DNA of 64,000 bases, taken from the NCBI GenBank assembly GCA_032358255.1, contig JAULBX010026940.1, positions 124,001 through 188,000 of the forward strand, read 5' to 3'. This document shows, in pieces, positions 19,009 through 26,952 of the stretch. Each line of letters starts with the position of its first letter. Positions within the stretch are counted from its first letter, which is position 1. The stretch is from Heterotrichella gracilis (lineage: Eukaryota > Sar > Xanthophyceae > Tribonematales > Xanthonemataceae). A model generated the notes under the pieces. The model was not told the DNA's origin. It did no database searches and was given only the letters and a program-made list of their open reading frames with translations. Both the position numbers and the translations under genes were made by a program.

Positions 19009-19455
19009 TTATTGCACCTTAACCGTTAGGTCGGTTGTTTTTGGCGGCAGGCACATTTGATCGTTACAGCACATAAATTCAAGCTTAAACGCAACGTTAA
19101 AGCCTGCTTTGGCGAATTTTACCTTTTGTTTGAAGCTCGATTTATCGGTAACTACAAAGATCTTTGCATCAAAGGCTTTATCAAACTCCTCGTGCACATT
19201 TGTCTCTTCAACCTTACCAACTAAAGTATATTGTTTTGATTCGGTAAACTTAAAGGATGTCGGAACCGGTCCGTCTGCAGTCACTTTTTGAGAATAACTG
19301 TGCCAGCCTTTTTCAATTTTTGGTATAATAATTATTTCGCCCTCTGTTGCAGAAATTGATTTATAAGAGGCAACCCAGGTAATAGGATTTTGTTGTTGTG
19401 CGTTTAATCCAAAAAAAGAAAGTAACGAAAGAGAAAGGATAATTAGTTTTTTCAT
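19009..19455 (-). CDS. Stand-alone DsbD N-terminal-like periplasmic protein
   Basis: A 148-residue protein with a signal peptide (LSLLSFFGLNA-Q) and one domain that parallels the N-terminal domain of the adjacent DsbD: both have the pattern WHLYSQ/WHSYSQ...GP.PT.F.F..S..Y.LVGK. It contains cysteines in FMCCNDQMCLPP, the redox pair region of DsbD-alpha. It lies 48 bases upstream of dsbD on the same strand. It is probably a soluble partner that accepts electrons from, or competes with, the fused N-domain. Start chosen at 19455 (ATG); an ATG three codons earlier is also open. Confidence 0.85.
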   Translation of the reverse strand: MKKLIILSLSLLSFFGLNAQQQNPITWVASYKSISATEGEIIIIPKIEKGWHSYSQKVTADGPVPTSFKFTESKQYTLVGKVEETNVHEEFDKAFDAKIFVVTDKSSFKQKVKFAKAGFNVAFKLEFMCCNDQMCLPPKTTDLTVKVQ

Positions 19456-19523
19456 ATTCTGCATTTTAATTAAAGTTGAAGCTATTTTTTTGTTTAAGCA
19501 ATTGCGTAAACAAAGTTTAACAT

Positions 19524-21476
19524 TTATCTGCCTAAATTACTTATCTGAGAGAAGATGATCTTAAGGTCATTCTCTATTTTATAGTCTTTAGAGTAGTTTA
19601 GGAACGCTTTATTAATGCGCTCTTCAGTGAAACTCTCTCCAAGCAAGTCGGATGGTGTTAAGATGGATGGGCGAATAGAGGGTAAGTCTTTACGAGGATT
19701 TTTACCATAGCCAACCCATGAATAAACACCAATTAAAACATAAAATGCATTGGCAATAAAATTAAGTTTATTCTTTTGAAACCAGATAAACATCCAAAAG
19801 AATAAGAGGGCGGTTGCGCTAACAATAAGATCCAGCAACCTCTTTTTGCGCCTGTTCTCAGGGCGCCCCACATTATTCACATCTATCACATAAAGATCGC
19901 CTGCCGTATCAATACTGTTGCTACCAATAATTGAAAGGCTTTCGGGTGGCGCAATTTTAAACTCTACACCCTTTGTAACCAGCGTTATCATTTTATCAAT
20001 AATCTCTTGTGATGAAATATCGCGGGCACAAAAAATAATTTCGTTCAGCTGGTGCACATCAATTGCTTCATTAATTTGATGGAAGTGACCAATATAAGCT
20101 TCGTTCTTAATACCATTGTTCTCGTTACTAATAAAACCAATAAATTCTGATTTAATGTTTGTTTTTTTAAGTATATCGTTTACACGGTTAAATTCTAATT
20201 CACTTCCAATAATTGCAATACGCGCGTTTGTTTTGTAACCACCAATTTTAAATTTTTTAATTTTTAATGCGTGATAAACTAAACGCATTACTAAATAAAT
20301 TGCCAGGGTGTAAGCCGAACCAATTAAAATTAAAGCGCGCGAAAAACGATAATACTCTGGTAAAAGAGAATACACAATTAAAATAAAAGCTGTTCCCGCT
20401 AAAACACCTCTAACAACTTTGGTGAGGCGCAAGGGCACATCATAACCGCCGCTGAGGTAAACAAAGAACATCCACACAAGTGTATAAATTGGAAAGAAAA
20501 AGTTGAGTGTTTCTTGCGAATAAAAATTTGGTGTAAGTTTAAAATTGATCTCGTAAATAGTTTTACAAAGATAAAGTCCTAATAAAACCAACGTAAAATC
20601 TATTGCCGGGAAAAACCATTGTTTAATGAAGCGAGCCGTTATAGCTGCTGCTGCGCGCAAATAAATTGCAAAGTAAATTAAGAAGCGAAATGTACGCGCA
20701 TGATTTTGTGTAAAATGTTTTTGCGCAAAAATTGCCATTGCCTTATAAAAAACAATCACATAATTAACTGAGCTTTTTTTTGTGCTCTCGCCTTTGTAAT
20801 GAATAATGCTGCTGTCGGCAAAATAATAATTTTTATAGCCACCCTGAGTAATACGATAAGAAAGATCGATATCCTCGCCATACATAAAAAAAGTTTCGTC
20901 TAGCAAACCAACCTTATCTAGAGCTTCTTTGCGCATTAGCATAAAGGCGCCGCTTAAAATATCTATTTGATGTGTTTTATTTTTGTCTAAGAACGTTAAA
21001 TGATATTGACCAAATTTTTTAGACCCGGGAAATAATTTTGCAAGTCCAAATATCTTATAAAATGCCACCGCCGGGGTTGGAAGTCCACGTTTACTCTCAG
21101 GTAAAAAATTGCCCTTACCATCAAGCATTTTAATGCCGAGGCCACCCGCATCGGGGTGTTCCTCCATAAAAGCAAGGGTTTTCTCGAAAGTGTCTTCCTG
21201 CACAACGGTATCGGGGTTAAGTAAGAGTACATATTTGCCTTTGGCGATCTTTATGCCCTGGTTATTGGCCACAGAGAAGCCTGTGTTGCTTGTATTAGCA
21301 ATTAACTTCACTGGTGGGAATTTGTCCTTTATGAGGGCTATAGAGCCGTCTACAGAGTTATTATCCACAACAACGACCTCCGCATCAATGTTCTTTAATG
21401 CTTTAAAAACCGAAAAAAGACACTGCTCCAAAAAGTGCTTTACGTTGTAATTGACTATGATTACTGACAGTTGCAG
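19524..21476 (-). CDS. Glycosyltransferase family 2 fused to a membrane, polyprenyl-glycosylphosphotransferase-like module
   Basis: About 650 residues. The GT2 opening motif SVIIVNYNV is encoded in frame upstream of every ATG, GTG or TTG, so I place the start at a CTG (21476) that gives (M)QLSVIIVNYN; the next in-frame stop lies five codons upstream. Residues 1-245 are a GT-A domain with VVVDNNSVDGS, LLLNPDTVV and MYGEDIDLSYRI. Then come about five to six membrane helices (about 250-410), a Rossmann-like segment (NARIAIIGSELEFNRV, about 430-540), and a tail opening with KKRLLDLIVSATALLFFW and ending near LPSIRPSILTPSD. This order copies WbaP/PssY-type phosphotransferases but appears to lack most of their catalytic domain. 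Role: surface polysaccharide synthesis, substrate unknown. Confidence 0.8.
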   Translation of the reverse strand: MQLSVIIVNYNVKHFLEQCLFSVFKALKNIDAEVVVVDNNSVDGSIALIKDKFPPVKLIANTSNTGFSVANNQGIKIAKGKYVLLLNPDTVVQEDTFEKTLAFMEEHPDAGGLGIKMLDGKGNFLPESKRGLPTPAVAFYKIFGLAKLFPGSKKFGQYHLTFLDKNKTHQIDILSGAFMLMRKEALDKVGLLDETFFMYGEDIDLSYRITQGGYKNYYFADSSIIHYKGESTKKSSVNYVIVFYKAMAIFAQKHFTQNHARTFRFLIYFAIYLRAAAAITARFIKQWFFPAIDFTLVLLGLYLCKTIYEINFKLTPNFYSQETLNFFFPIYTLVWMFFVYLSGGYDVPLRLTKVVRGVLAGTAFILIVYSLLPEYYRFSRALILIGSAYTLAIYLVMRLVYHALKIKKFKIGGYKTNARIAIIGSELEFNRVNDILKKTNIKSEFIGFISNENNGIKNEAYIGHFHQINEAIDVHQLNEIIFCARDISSQEIIDKMITLVTKGVEFKIAPPESLSIIGSNSIDTAGDLYVIDVNNVGRPENRRKKRLLDLIVSATALLFFWMFIWFQKNKLNFIANAFYVLIGVYSWVGYGKNPRKDLPSIRPSILTPSDLLGESFTEERINKAFLNYSKDYKIENDLKIIFSQISNLGR

Positions 21477-21511
21477 ATAGGATAAACGCTAGTCCACTAA
21501 AATAATTATAA

Positions 21512-21541
21512 TTGTTTAAATAATTATTTTTTTTACATTTG
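21512..21541 (+). promoter_or_regulatory. Promoter of tRNA-Arg
   Basis: TTG (21512-21514), 19 bases, then TACATTTG (21534-21541): a full match to the Bacteroidota TTG-N17-23-TAnnTTTG promoter. It ends 43 bases before the tRNA. Confidence 0.75.
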
Positions 21542-21584
21542 CATTCTCAAAAAAGTAGTTGTATTCGGCTATTTCAAATGAATT

Positions 21585-21658
21585 GGTCCCGTAGCTCAGC
21601 TGGATAGAGCACAAGTTTTCTAAACTTGCGGTCCTTGGTTCGATTCCAAGCGGGATCA
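21585..21658 (+). tRNA. tRNA-Arg (anticodon TCT)
   Basis: A 74-base cloverleaf. The acceptor arms GGTCCCG and CGGGATC pair over 7 bp (one G-U), the D arm is GCTC/GAGC, the anticodon arm is CAAGT/ACTTG around TTTCTAA with anticodon TCT, and the T arm is CTTGG/CCAAG around TTCGATT. The discriminator base is A and CCA is not encoded. It reads AGA codons. Confidence 0.97.
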
Positions 21659-21668
21659 CTAACAAAAA

Positions 21669-21700
21669 AAGGCTACCATGCGGGTAGCTTTTTTGTTTTT
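21669..21700. terminator. Bidirectional terminator between tRNA-Arg and the convergent propeller gene
   Basis: GGCTACC (21671-21677) and GGTAGCT (21683-21689) pair around a short loop, with A-rich sequence on the left and T-rich on the right. It can end the tRNA transcript on the plus strand and the gene at 21721-23388 on the minus strand. Confidence 0.8.
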
Positions 21701-21720
21701 TGTGGTGAAAGAATCTTCTT

Positions 21721-23388
21721 TCAATTTATAATTAATTTTCCATTGCTTATTTGTTGATGGTTTTGTAAAACCGAGTAAAAATATATCCCACTCGTAAGCT
21801 CATCCACAAAAATATTATTTTCTCCGCGGCTTATTTTTTGCGCGGAAACTTTTTTTCCTAAAGAATTAAAAATAATTAATTCACCTGCTTCAATTTCATT
21901 TCTAAGTTTTATTTTAAAGTTTCCGCTATTAGGGTTTGGAGAAATTAAAGTTTTATCGTTTCCAATTATAAATTGATCCATACCGGTGCCTAAACAGTTA
22001 AATGCCAGTTTCCCCACGAAAACCTGATCTTGATTTACTTGAGCGAAAGTATGAGTTCCTATTACAAAATTTGGATTTGTCCCATAATAATCTCCCGTAA
22101 CATATATATTACAGTTAGCATCTACCGCAACCCCGCTTTGATCATTCCCTCCACTTGAAAGAGCTGTGGCATAAAGCGCATTTCCACTCATATCATAAGC
22201 TGCAACAAATAATGGATCCGGCAATCCAGCAGGCATACTAATAGCGTTTGTTCCAAATGATACTGATGAGCCAGCAGAAAATGGCCCAATCAAATAAATG
22301 TTATTTGCATCGTGTGATATTGCGTAACCCTTTGCGTGATTTCCGCTGGATTGCTTCGCCCAAACCTCGTTGCCGTTTGAATCATATTTAACAATAAACG
22401 CAAAGGTATTTGGTGAAGCATTAACTGAAAACGGACCAAAAGAGCCCGATCCGGCATTAGGACAACCCCCGGTTATATATGAGCTTCCTGTGGCATCGGT
22501 CGTAATTGCATGACTCTCAAATTGACCCGTATTATTTGAATTTTTTGCCCATAGAACATTTCCGTTTACATCATATTTTGTGACAAAAACATTACTTGAG
22601 CCTGTACCACTTAAGTTAAGTGTGGTTGTGCCGAAAGCTATAGAAGGGCTGGAAAAAAACCCCGTTACATAAGCGTTTCCTATGGCGTCAGTGCTAACTG
22701 CTCTGCTAAAATCTGCTGTTGTACCGCCTGCACTTTTTGCCCATAGAACATTTCCATTTGGATCATACTTTACTGTAAATGCATTTATTTGCCCGTTATT
22801 TGTAAGCGTATACGTGCCAAATGTTATGCTAGTGCTCCAGAAATAACCGGTTAAAAAAACGTTTCCATTTGCATCACAAAAAACCGATGAGCCGTAATCA
22901 GGAAGGGTTCCCCCTGCTCTTTTTGCCCATAAGACATTTCCACTTGCATCATATTTGGCAATAAAGACATCTTCGTTTGCATTATTTACCGGTATTAATG
23001 TATATGAATCTAAAACCATAGTTGGTCCGTAAAAATTCCCGGTGATAAATGAGTTTCCATTAGCATCAGCGCATACAGAGGTTGGAAAATGTAGTCCTGA
23101 ACCTGAAGAGCCTTTTAACCAAAGTACATTTCCGTTACCGTCAAGTTTAGACAAATAAGAACGGTCTGTCCCTGGGTTTGTGGTTGTTTGTGTGCCTAAA
23201 GTAAAAAGAATGCTAGCGGAGTTTCCAGTAATGAAAATATTGCCAGCGGTATTTACTGCGCAAGCACTGGCTTCGTTGATATTAGTTCCAGTTCCGTTTA
23301 GTGCCCAGGGCCACGTCTGCGCATCACTCGAAAGGGTTAGTATCAAAAAAATAAAAAATGATAGAATTTTAAAAATAGGTTTTTCCAT
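21721..23388 (-). CDS. Secreted SBBP-type beta-propeller protein with T9SS sorting domain
   Basis: A 555-residue protein with a signal peptide (IFLILTLSSDA-Q). About six repeats carry the pattern KYDxxGNVLWAK followed by a DANGNVFLTGYF-like strand, about 60-65 residues each. This is the SBBP (seven-bladed propeller-like) repeat family of extracellular proteins. Residues about 480-555 form a type A T9SS sorting domain (LISPNPNSGNFKIKL and SGIYFYSVLQ). It is probably a surface or released adhesin-like protein; partner unknown. It stands alone, with a shared terminator on its 3' side. Confidence 0.88.
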   Translation of the reverse strand: MEKPIFKILSFFIFLILTLSSDAQTWPWALNGTGTNINEASACAVNTAGNIFITGNSASILFTLGTQTTTNPGTDRSYLSKLDGNGNVLWLKGSSGSGLHFPTSVCADANGNSFITGNFYGPTMVLDSYTLIPVNNANEDVFIAKYDASGNVLWAKRAGGTLPDYGSSVFCDANGNVFLTGYFWSTSITFGTYTLTNNGQINAFTVKYDPNGNVLWAKSAGGTTADFSRAVSTDAIGNAYVTGFFSSPSIAFGTTTLNLSGTGSSNVFVTKYDVNGNVLWAKNSNNTGQFESHAITTDATGSSYITGGCPNAGSGSFGPFSVNASPNTFAFIVKYDSNGNEVWAKQSSGNHAKGYAISHDANNIYLIGPFSAGSSVSFGTNAISMPAGLPDPLFVAAYDMSGNALYATALSSGGNDQSGVAVDANCNIYVTGDYYGTNPNFVIGTHTFAQVNQDQVFVGKLAFNCLGTGMDQFIIGNDKTLISPNPNSGNFKIKLRNEIEAGELIIFNSLGKKVSAQKISRGENNIFVDELTSGIYFYSVLQNHQQISNGKLIIN

Positions 23389-23430
23389 GTTTTCAAATTT
23401 TAACTAATATAAAAAATATTAATTACTCTA

Positions 23431-24234
23431 TCAAGCCTTGTGCTTGGCAATAAAAAAATTGTTTCTCATGTTCGCCTTATTGTAACGCATGGGTTTCTGC
23501 GTTTCAAGATCTATTATCTGTCCACCGGCCTGCTCGAGTATGCAATGTCCTGCGGCCGTATCCCATTCCATAGTGGTGCCTAAACGCAAATATTCGTGTG
23601 CCTTTCCCTCTGCAACCCAACATTGTTTTATACTGCTTCCAATATTGGTAATATCTACTTCGCCATAAACACTCTTTAATTTATCAATGTGTTGATTTAG
23701 TTCTCTGCTAAGGTGTGAGCGGCTTGCAACAACTGTATAGTTTTTTGGTAATTTTTGAGTGGGTAATTTAACTGCTTCTTTGAATAAATCTTCTATGTTA
23801 TTTTGCGCTGCGTGCTGTTGTGTAACTCTAAAACTACCATAATTAATACACGCAAAATAAAGTTCTTTTTGAACTGGTAAATAAATAACGCCAATTACGG
23901 GTTGGTTATTTTCGATCAATGCAATGTTAACTGTAAATTCTCCATTACGTTTTACAAATTCTTTGGTGCCATCCAATGGGTCAACTAACCAAACGCGTTC
24001 CCATTTTCTGCGGATCTCATAGTCAAGAACGTCTTCCTCTTCGCTTATTATAGGTATATTTGTTTGAGTCAGATCTTTTATAATGGAATCACTGGCGCCT
24101 TTATCGGCAAGTGTTACAGGAGTGTTATCGTTTTTTGTTTCTACAAAAAAATCGGTGTCGTAAATTTTTAAGATCTCTTGCCCGGCTTTTAGGGCGGCAG
24201 TAATGGCTAGTTTTAAGAGCGAGTTATAGTCCAT
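23431..24234 (-). CDS. cysQ: 3'(2'),5'-bisphosphate nucleotidase CysQ
   Basis: A 267-residue enzyme of the inositol monophosphatase-like superfamily. The metal-binding motif VDPLDGTKEF and the C-terminal WDTAAGHCILEQAGG are clear, and PVTLADKGASDSII and SEEEDVLDYEIR supply the other metal ligands. CysQ removes 3'-phosphoadenosine 5'-phosphate left over from sulfate assimilation. Length is typical. It overlaps the alpha/beta hydrolase gene by 11 bases, so the two are probably coupled. No other sulfate genes are nearby. Confidence 0.92.
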   Translation of the reverse strand: MDYNSLLKLAITAALKAGQEILKIYDTDFFVETKNDNTPVTLADKGASDSIIKDLTQTNIPIISEEEDVLDYEIRRKWERVWLVDPLDGTKEFVKRNGEFTVNIALIENNQPVIGVIYLPVQKELYFACINYGSFRVTQQHAAQNNIEDLFKEAVKLPTQKLPKNYTVVASRSHLSRELNQHIDKLKSVYGEVDITNIGSSIKQCWVAEGKAHEYLRLGTTMEWDTAAGHCILEQAGGQIIDLETQKPMRYNKANMRNNFFIAKHKA

Positions 24235-24871
24235 TAAATTCTTTGTTTAAAACCTGGTTAATTTCTGTTGCTTTGGTCAAGACCATTGCGTGTGACCCTC
24301 CTTTAATCAAATGCCATTTGTCATTCTTATTACAAGTTAGAAGCTTATCGGCGGTTCCATGAATCCGGATAAAATTTGTGTTGCTTTCTTTTTTGTCCCA
24401 GGTAATAATATAATTGATACAGTAGTAAAAATAATTTTCTGGCATCTGCTCTATCATCTCAAAAAATATTCTGTCAAATGATCTTTCAAATCCAAGGAAT
24501 CTTCTTTTTGTTCCGGCAAGAAAACGAATTAGTTTCTCGGGGACTAGTCTGTGCACTGGTAAAAGTCTTAATAGCTTTAAGAGAAAAGGGAATTCGGAAA
24601 CGTCTTTACAGGTAGAGATCAAAACTACCTTATTGGTTTTTAATTGGGCGGCTAACTCGGAACACAGCATGCCTCCGAACGAAACGCCCATTAAATTAAC
24701 CGGCCCATCAGAGTTTATCTGCGGCAAAAATTGTTTTGAATATTCTCTTAAGGTGTAATTTGATTTTGGCAAAGGCCAATCAAGTACTTTTATTTCAAAA
24801 TTCGGAATAGAAATATTTCGGTATAACTCTTTTGTTGTTCCCAAACCGGGTATTGCATAAATTATTTCCAA
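24224..24871 (-). CDS. Alpha/beta hydrolase
   Basis: A 215-residue protein with an alpha/beta hydrolase fold. IYAIPGLGTTKELY provides the oxyanion-hole region, GVSFGG is the nucleophile elbow (Ser64), and HGTADKLL and GGSHAMV supply the likely acid and histidine. It has no signal peptide, so it is cytoplasmic. It overlaps cysQ by 11 bases and follows the rhodanese gene by one base, so it belongs to a four-gene run from 25671. The substrate cannot be read from the sequence. Confidence 0.88.
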   Translation of the reverse strand: MEIIYAIPGLGTTKELYRNISIPNFEIKVLDWPLPKSNYTLREYSKQFLPQINSDGPVNLMGVSFGGMLCSELAAQLKTNKVVLISTCKDVSEFPFLLKLLRLLPVHRLVPEKLIRFLAGTKRRFLGFERSFDRIFFEMIEQMPENYFYYCINYIITWDKKESNTNFIRIHGTADKLLTCNKNDKWHLIKGGSHAMVLTKATEINQVLNKEFNGL

Positions 24872-24872
24872 T

Positions 24873-25250
24873 TTATTTCGTTTCTATTTCAAAGCCTTTA
24901 TTCTTCCAATCGCTAAAACCTTTTTCAAGATTAATGACTTCTTTAAATCCTTGTTTTTGCATTAGCTCTGCACAATCTGCGCTTCTGCCACCACCTGCAC
25001 AATAGATCAAATAGCTTTTATTCTTGTCTAATTTTTCAATGGTTGCTTCTGCATTCTTATCTAAAAAATCAATTTGCGTGGCACCTTTGATCATGCCTTT
25101 GCTTTTAATTTCTTCACTAGTGCGCAGATCAATTAAAACATATTTCTTTTCTTCTATTAATTTTTTAAATGCAGTAGCATCTACATTTTTTATTTGTGCG
25201 ATGCCTGCAAACGAAAATACAAGTGCAAGAAGTGTAAAAAAAGTTTTCAT
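24873..25250 (-). CDS. Periplasmic rhodanese-like protein
   Basis: A 125-residue protein with a signal peptide (LALVFSFAGIA-Q) and a single rhodanese domain. The active-site loop is CAGGGRSA with Cys84 as the sulfur-accepting residue, and LIDLRTSEEI is the usual first conserved block. Rhodaneses move sulfane sulfur or act as redox sensors; an exported single-domain form suggests periplasmic sulfur or thiol chemistry. It is in a run with cysQ, which may hint at a sulfur theme, but that is inference only. Confidence 0.9.
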   Translation of the reverse strand: MKTFFTLLALVFSFAGIAQIKNVDATAFKKLIEEKKYVLIDLRTSEEIKSKGMIKGATQIDFLDKNAEATIEKLDKNKSYLIYCAGGGRSADCAELMQKQGFKEVINLEKGFSDWKNKGFEIETK

Positions 25251-25257
25251 AACGTAA

Positions 25258-25671
25258 TTATTGTTTTAAGGATAATAGCCATTCTATTGCTTTTTCTTTG
25301 TTCTCAAACATGCGCATATGCATATTTTGTTGTCTTGCAAAGCTGATAATAAAATTTATTACAATGCGATGGGCAAGTGATTTAATGATAACAGCACTTC
25401 CAAGCGTCATTTTATTTGTTTCAGGAAGGGTTGAAAACTCACGGGCCTCCTTTGTAATACTGGTATAACGACCAGATTCTGTTAAAACGCGCATTTTATT
25501 CTTTCCGTCAAATTTGGCCTTTAAAAAAGCATGATGGCTTTTGGAATCTTCAAGTGTCACCTCAGAATTATCATCCAGCTTAATAAAGATGATACCGTTA
25601 TCCCAAAATTCAGTTGTAGAAACTCGTCCACGATGAGATTCGACTATTGAATATTTTTTTATCTGGATCAA
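25258..25671 (-). CDS. DUF7793/SpoIIAA-like small protein
   Basis: A 137-residue soluble protein starting at a TTG (25671); no in-frame ATG exists near the start. It has the alternating strand/helix look of STAS/SpoIIAA-like proteins and ends in MRMFENKEKAIEWLLSLK. The protein at 36359-36745 ends in TRFFDDRSKAIEWLREKQ, so the two are paralogues. A TACCTTTG -7 element ends 11 bases before the TTG, which would give a very short leader. It begins the run DUF7793-like, rhodanese, hydrolase, cysQ. Function unknown. Confidence 0.7.
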   Translation of the reverse strand: MIQIKKYSIVESHRGRVSTTEFWDNGIIFIKLDDNSEVTLEDSKSHHAFLKAKFDGKNKMRVLTESGRYTSITKEAREFSTLPETNKMTLGSAVIIKSLAHRIVINFIISFARQQNMHMRMFENKEKAIEWLLSLKQ

Positions 25672-25681
25672 GATTGTACAT

Positions 25682-25689
25682 CAAAGGTA
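25682..25689 (-). promoter_or_regulatory. Putative -7 element (TACCTTTG) for the 25671-23431 gene run
   Basis: On the minus strand TACCTTTG fits TAnnTTTG and lies just upstream of the TTG start at 25671. No convincing -33 TTG is seen. Confidence 0.4.
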
Positions 25690-25733
25690 ACAATAATATT
25701 AAATGACTAAGCAGAAGATTTTAATGAATAAGC

Positions 25734-26924
25734 CTAGGATATTTTTTTTAACAAGGCCATGTAAAACCCATCAAACCCCTCGCTGGGAAGGATCGTGCGC
25801 TCCTTTACAAATTCGAAATTAACATTGTTTAATAAAAACGTATCTACTTGTTTTCTGTTCTCGCTGGGTAAAATACTGCAAGTGCTATAAACTAACTCCC
25901 CGCCAACCTTTACCATTTGCGAATACTCGTTTAAAATTTTTTCCTGTAATTTCTTTGTGCGTTCAATTATCTCGATACTTAATTTCCATTTAGCATCAGG
26001 ATTTCTTTTTATCACGCCCAAACCACTGCAAGGCACGTCCAATAACAATTTATCAGCCTTACCCTCTAATCGTTTTATTGTTTTTGAATCTTCAATTACT
26101 CTTGTCTCTACATTAAAAACACCGGCGCGTTTTGCTCTCTTTTTTAATTCCTCTAACTTAAACCCTTCAACATCCAGACTAATTAATTTGCCTTTGTTAT
26201 TCATTAAGGCCGCAATGTGAAGGCTTTTTCCGCCAGCTCCGGCGCATGCATCTATAACAAACTGGTTTGGTTTTGGATCTAAAAACGTACTTATTATTTG
26301 TGAGCCGGCATCCTGAACCTCGAACCACCCGAGTTTAAAAAAATTATTCTGAAAAACGTTTTCTCTTTTTACTAATTGAACTGCGTTCTCAATTCCATCA
26401 ACCTCTTTTAAAACAATATTCGTTTTCGTAAACTCTTCAACTAATTTTTTTGTGTTTGTTTTTAACGTATTAACGCGCAACACAACCGCTGCTTGCTGGT
26501 TCATGGCAAGCGCTTCTTTCTGCCAAACATCTTCGCTAAGTTCTTTTTTGCCCAGTTCCCACAACCAATCGGGGTAAGATTCGTAAATCGGCAAATTGTT
26601 TTTTAAACTTTCGTTATGTGTTTTTATCGCTTCTCTATCAAGATCTTTAAACTCTTGCCAATCTGGAAATTCAATTTCTTTTATTACTAACCAAACGGCC
26701 GTGATGAACCAAAAATTCTTTTGCGATTGTGCCAGCTCCGAATACAGACGAAAATTTCTTACAATATCATAAACTGCCTCGGCAACAAAACGCCTGTCTC
26801 TGCTGCCCCATTGCGGATTTGCTTTAAAAACTTTTTCGATAGCCTTGTCGGCGTACCGGTTCTTTACAAAAATTTCCTGTAGCGTTTCGGCAACAGAATT
26901 AACAAGGTTCTTATAGAGTTTCAT
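25734..26924 (-). CDS. rsmB: RsmB/NOP2-family rRNA cytosine-C5 methyltransferase
   Basis: A 396-residue protein. The N-terminal part (about 1-140) is a NusB/RsmB-like RNA-binding region. The C-terminal part is a Rossmann methyltransferase: FVIDACAGAGGKSLHIAALM binds SAM, LLLDVPCSGLGVIKRNP is motif IV with its PC, and YSTCSILPSEN is motif VI with the catalytic TC cysteine. This pair of cysteines is diagnostic of m5C RNA methyltransferases. RsmB acts on C967 of 16S rRNA in E. coli; the exact target here is inferred. The gene stands between two unrelated units. Confidence 0.88.
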   Translation of the reverse strand: MKLYKNLVNSVAETLQEIFVKNRYADKAIEKVFKANPQWGSRDRRFVAEAVYDIVRNFRLYSELAQSQKNFWFITAVWLVIKEIEFPDWQEFKDLDREAIKTHNESLKNNLPIYESYPDWLWELGKKELSEDVWQKEALAMNQQAAVVLRVNTLKTNTKKLVEEFTKTNIVLKEVDGIENAVQLVKRENVFQNNFFKLGWFEVQDAGSQIISTFLDPKPNQFVIDACAGAGGKSLHIAALMNNKGKLISLDVEGFKLEELKKRAKRAGVFNVETRVIEDSKTIKRLEGKADKLLLDVPCSGLGVIKRNPDAKWKLSIEIIERTKKLQEKILNEYSQMVKVGGELVYSTCSILPSENRKQVDTFLLNNVNFEFVKERTILPSEGFDGFYMALLKKIS

Positions 26925-26952
26925 AATTTAAAGCATGCAAATGTAACCAGAA

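Noticed and set aside
21361-21369. Exact DnaA box (TTATCCACA)
   Set aside because: Isolated and inside the glycosyltransferase coding sequence; one or two such hits can occur by chance in 64 kb.
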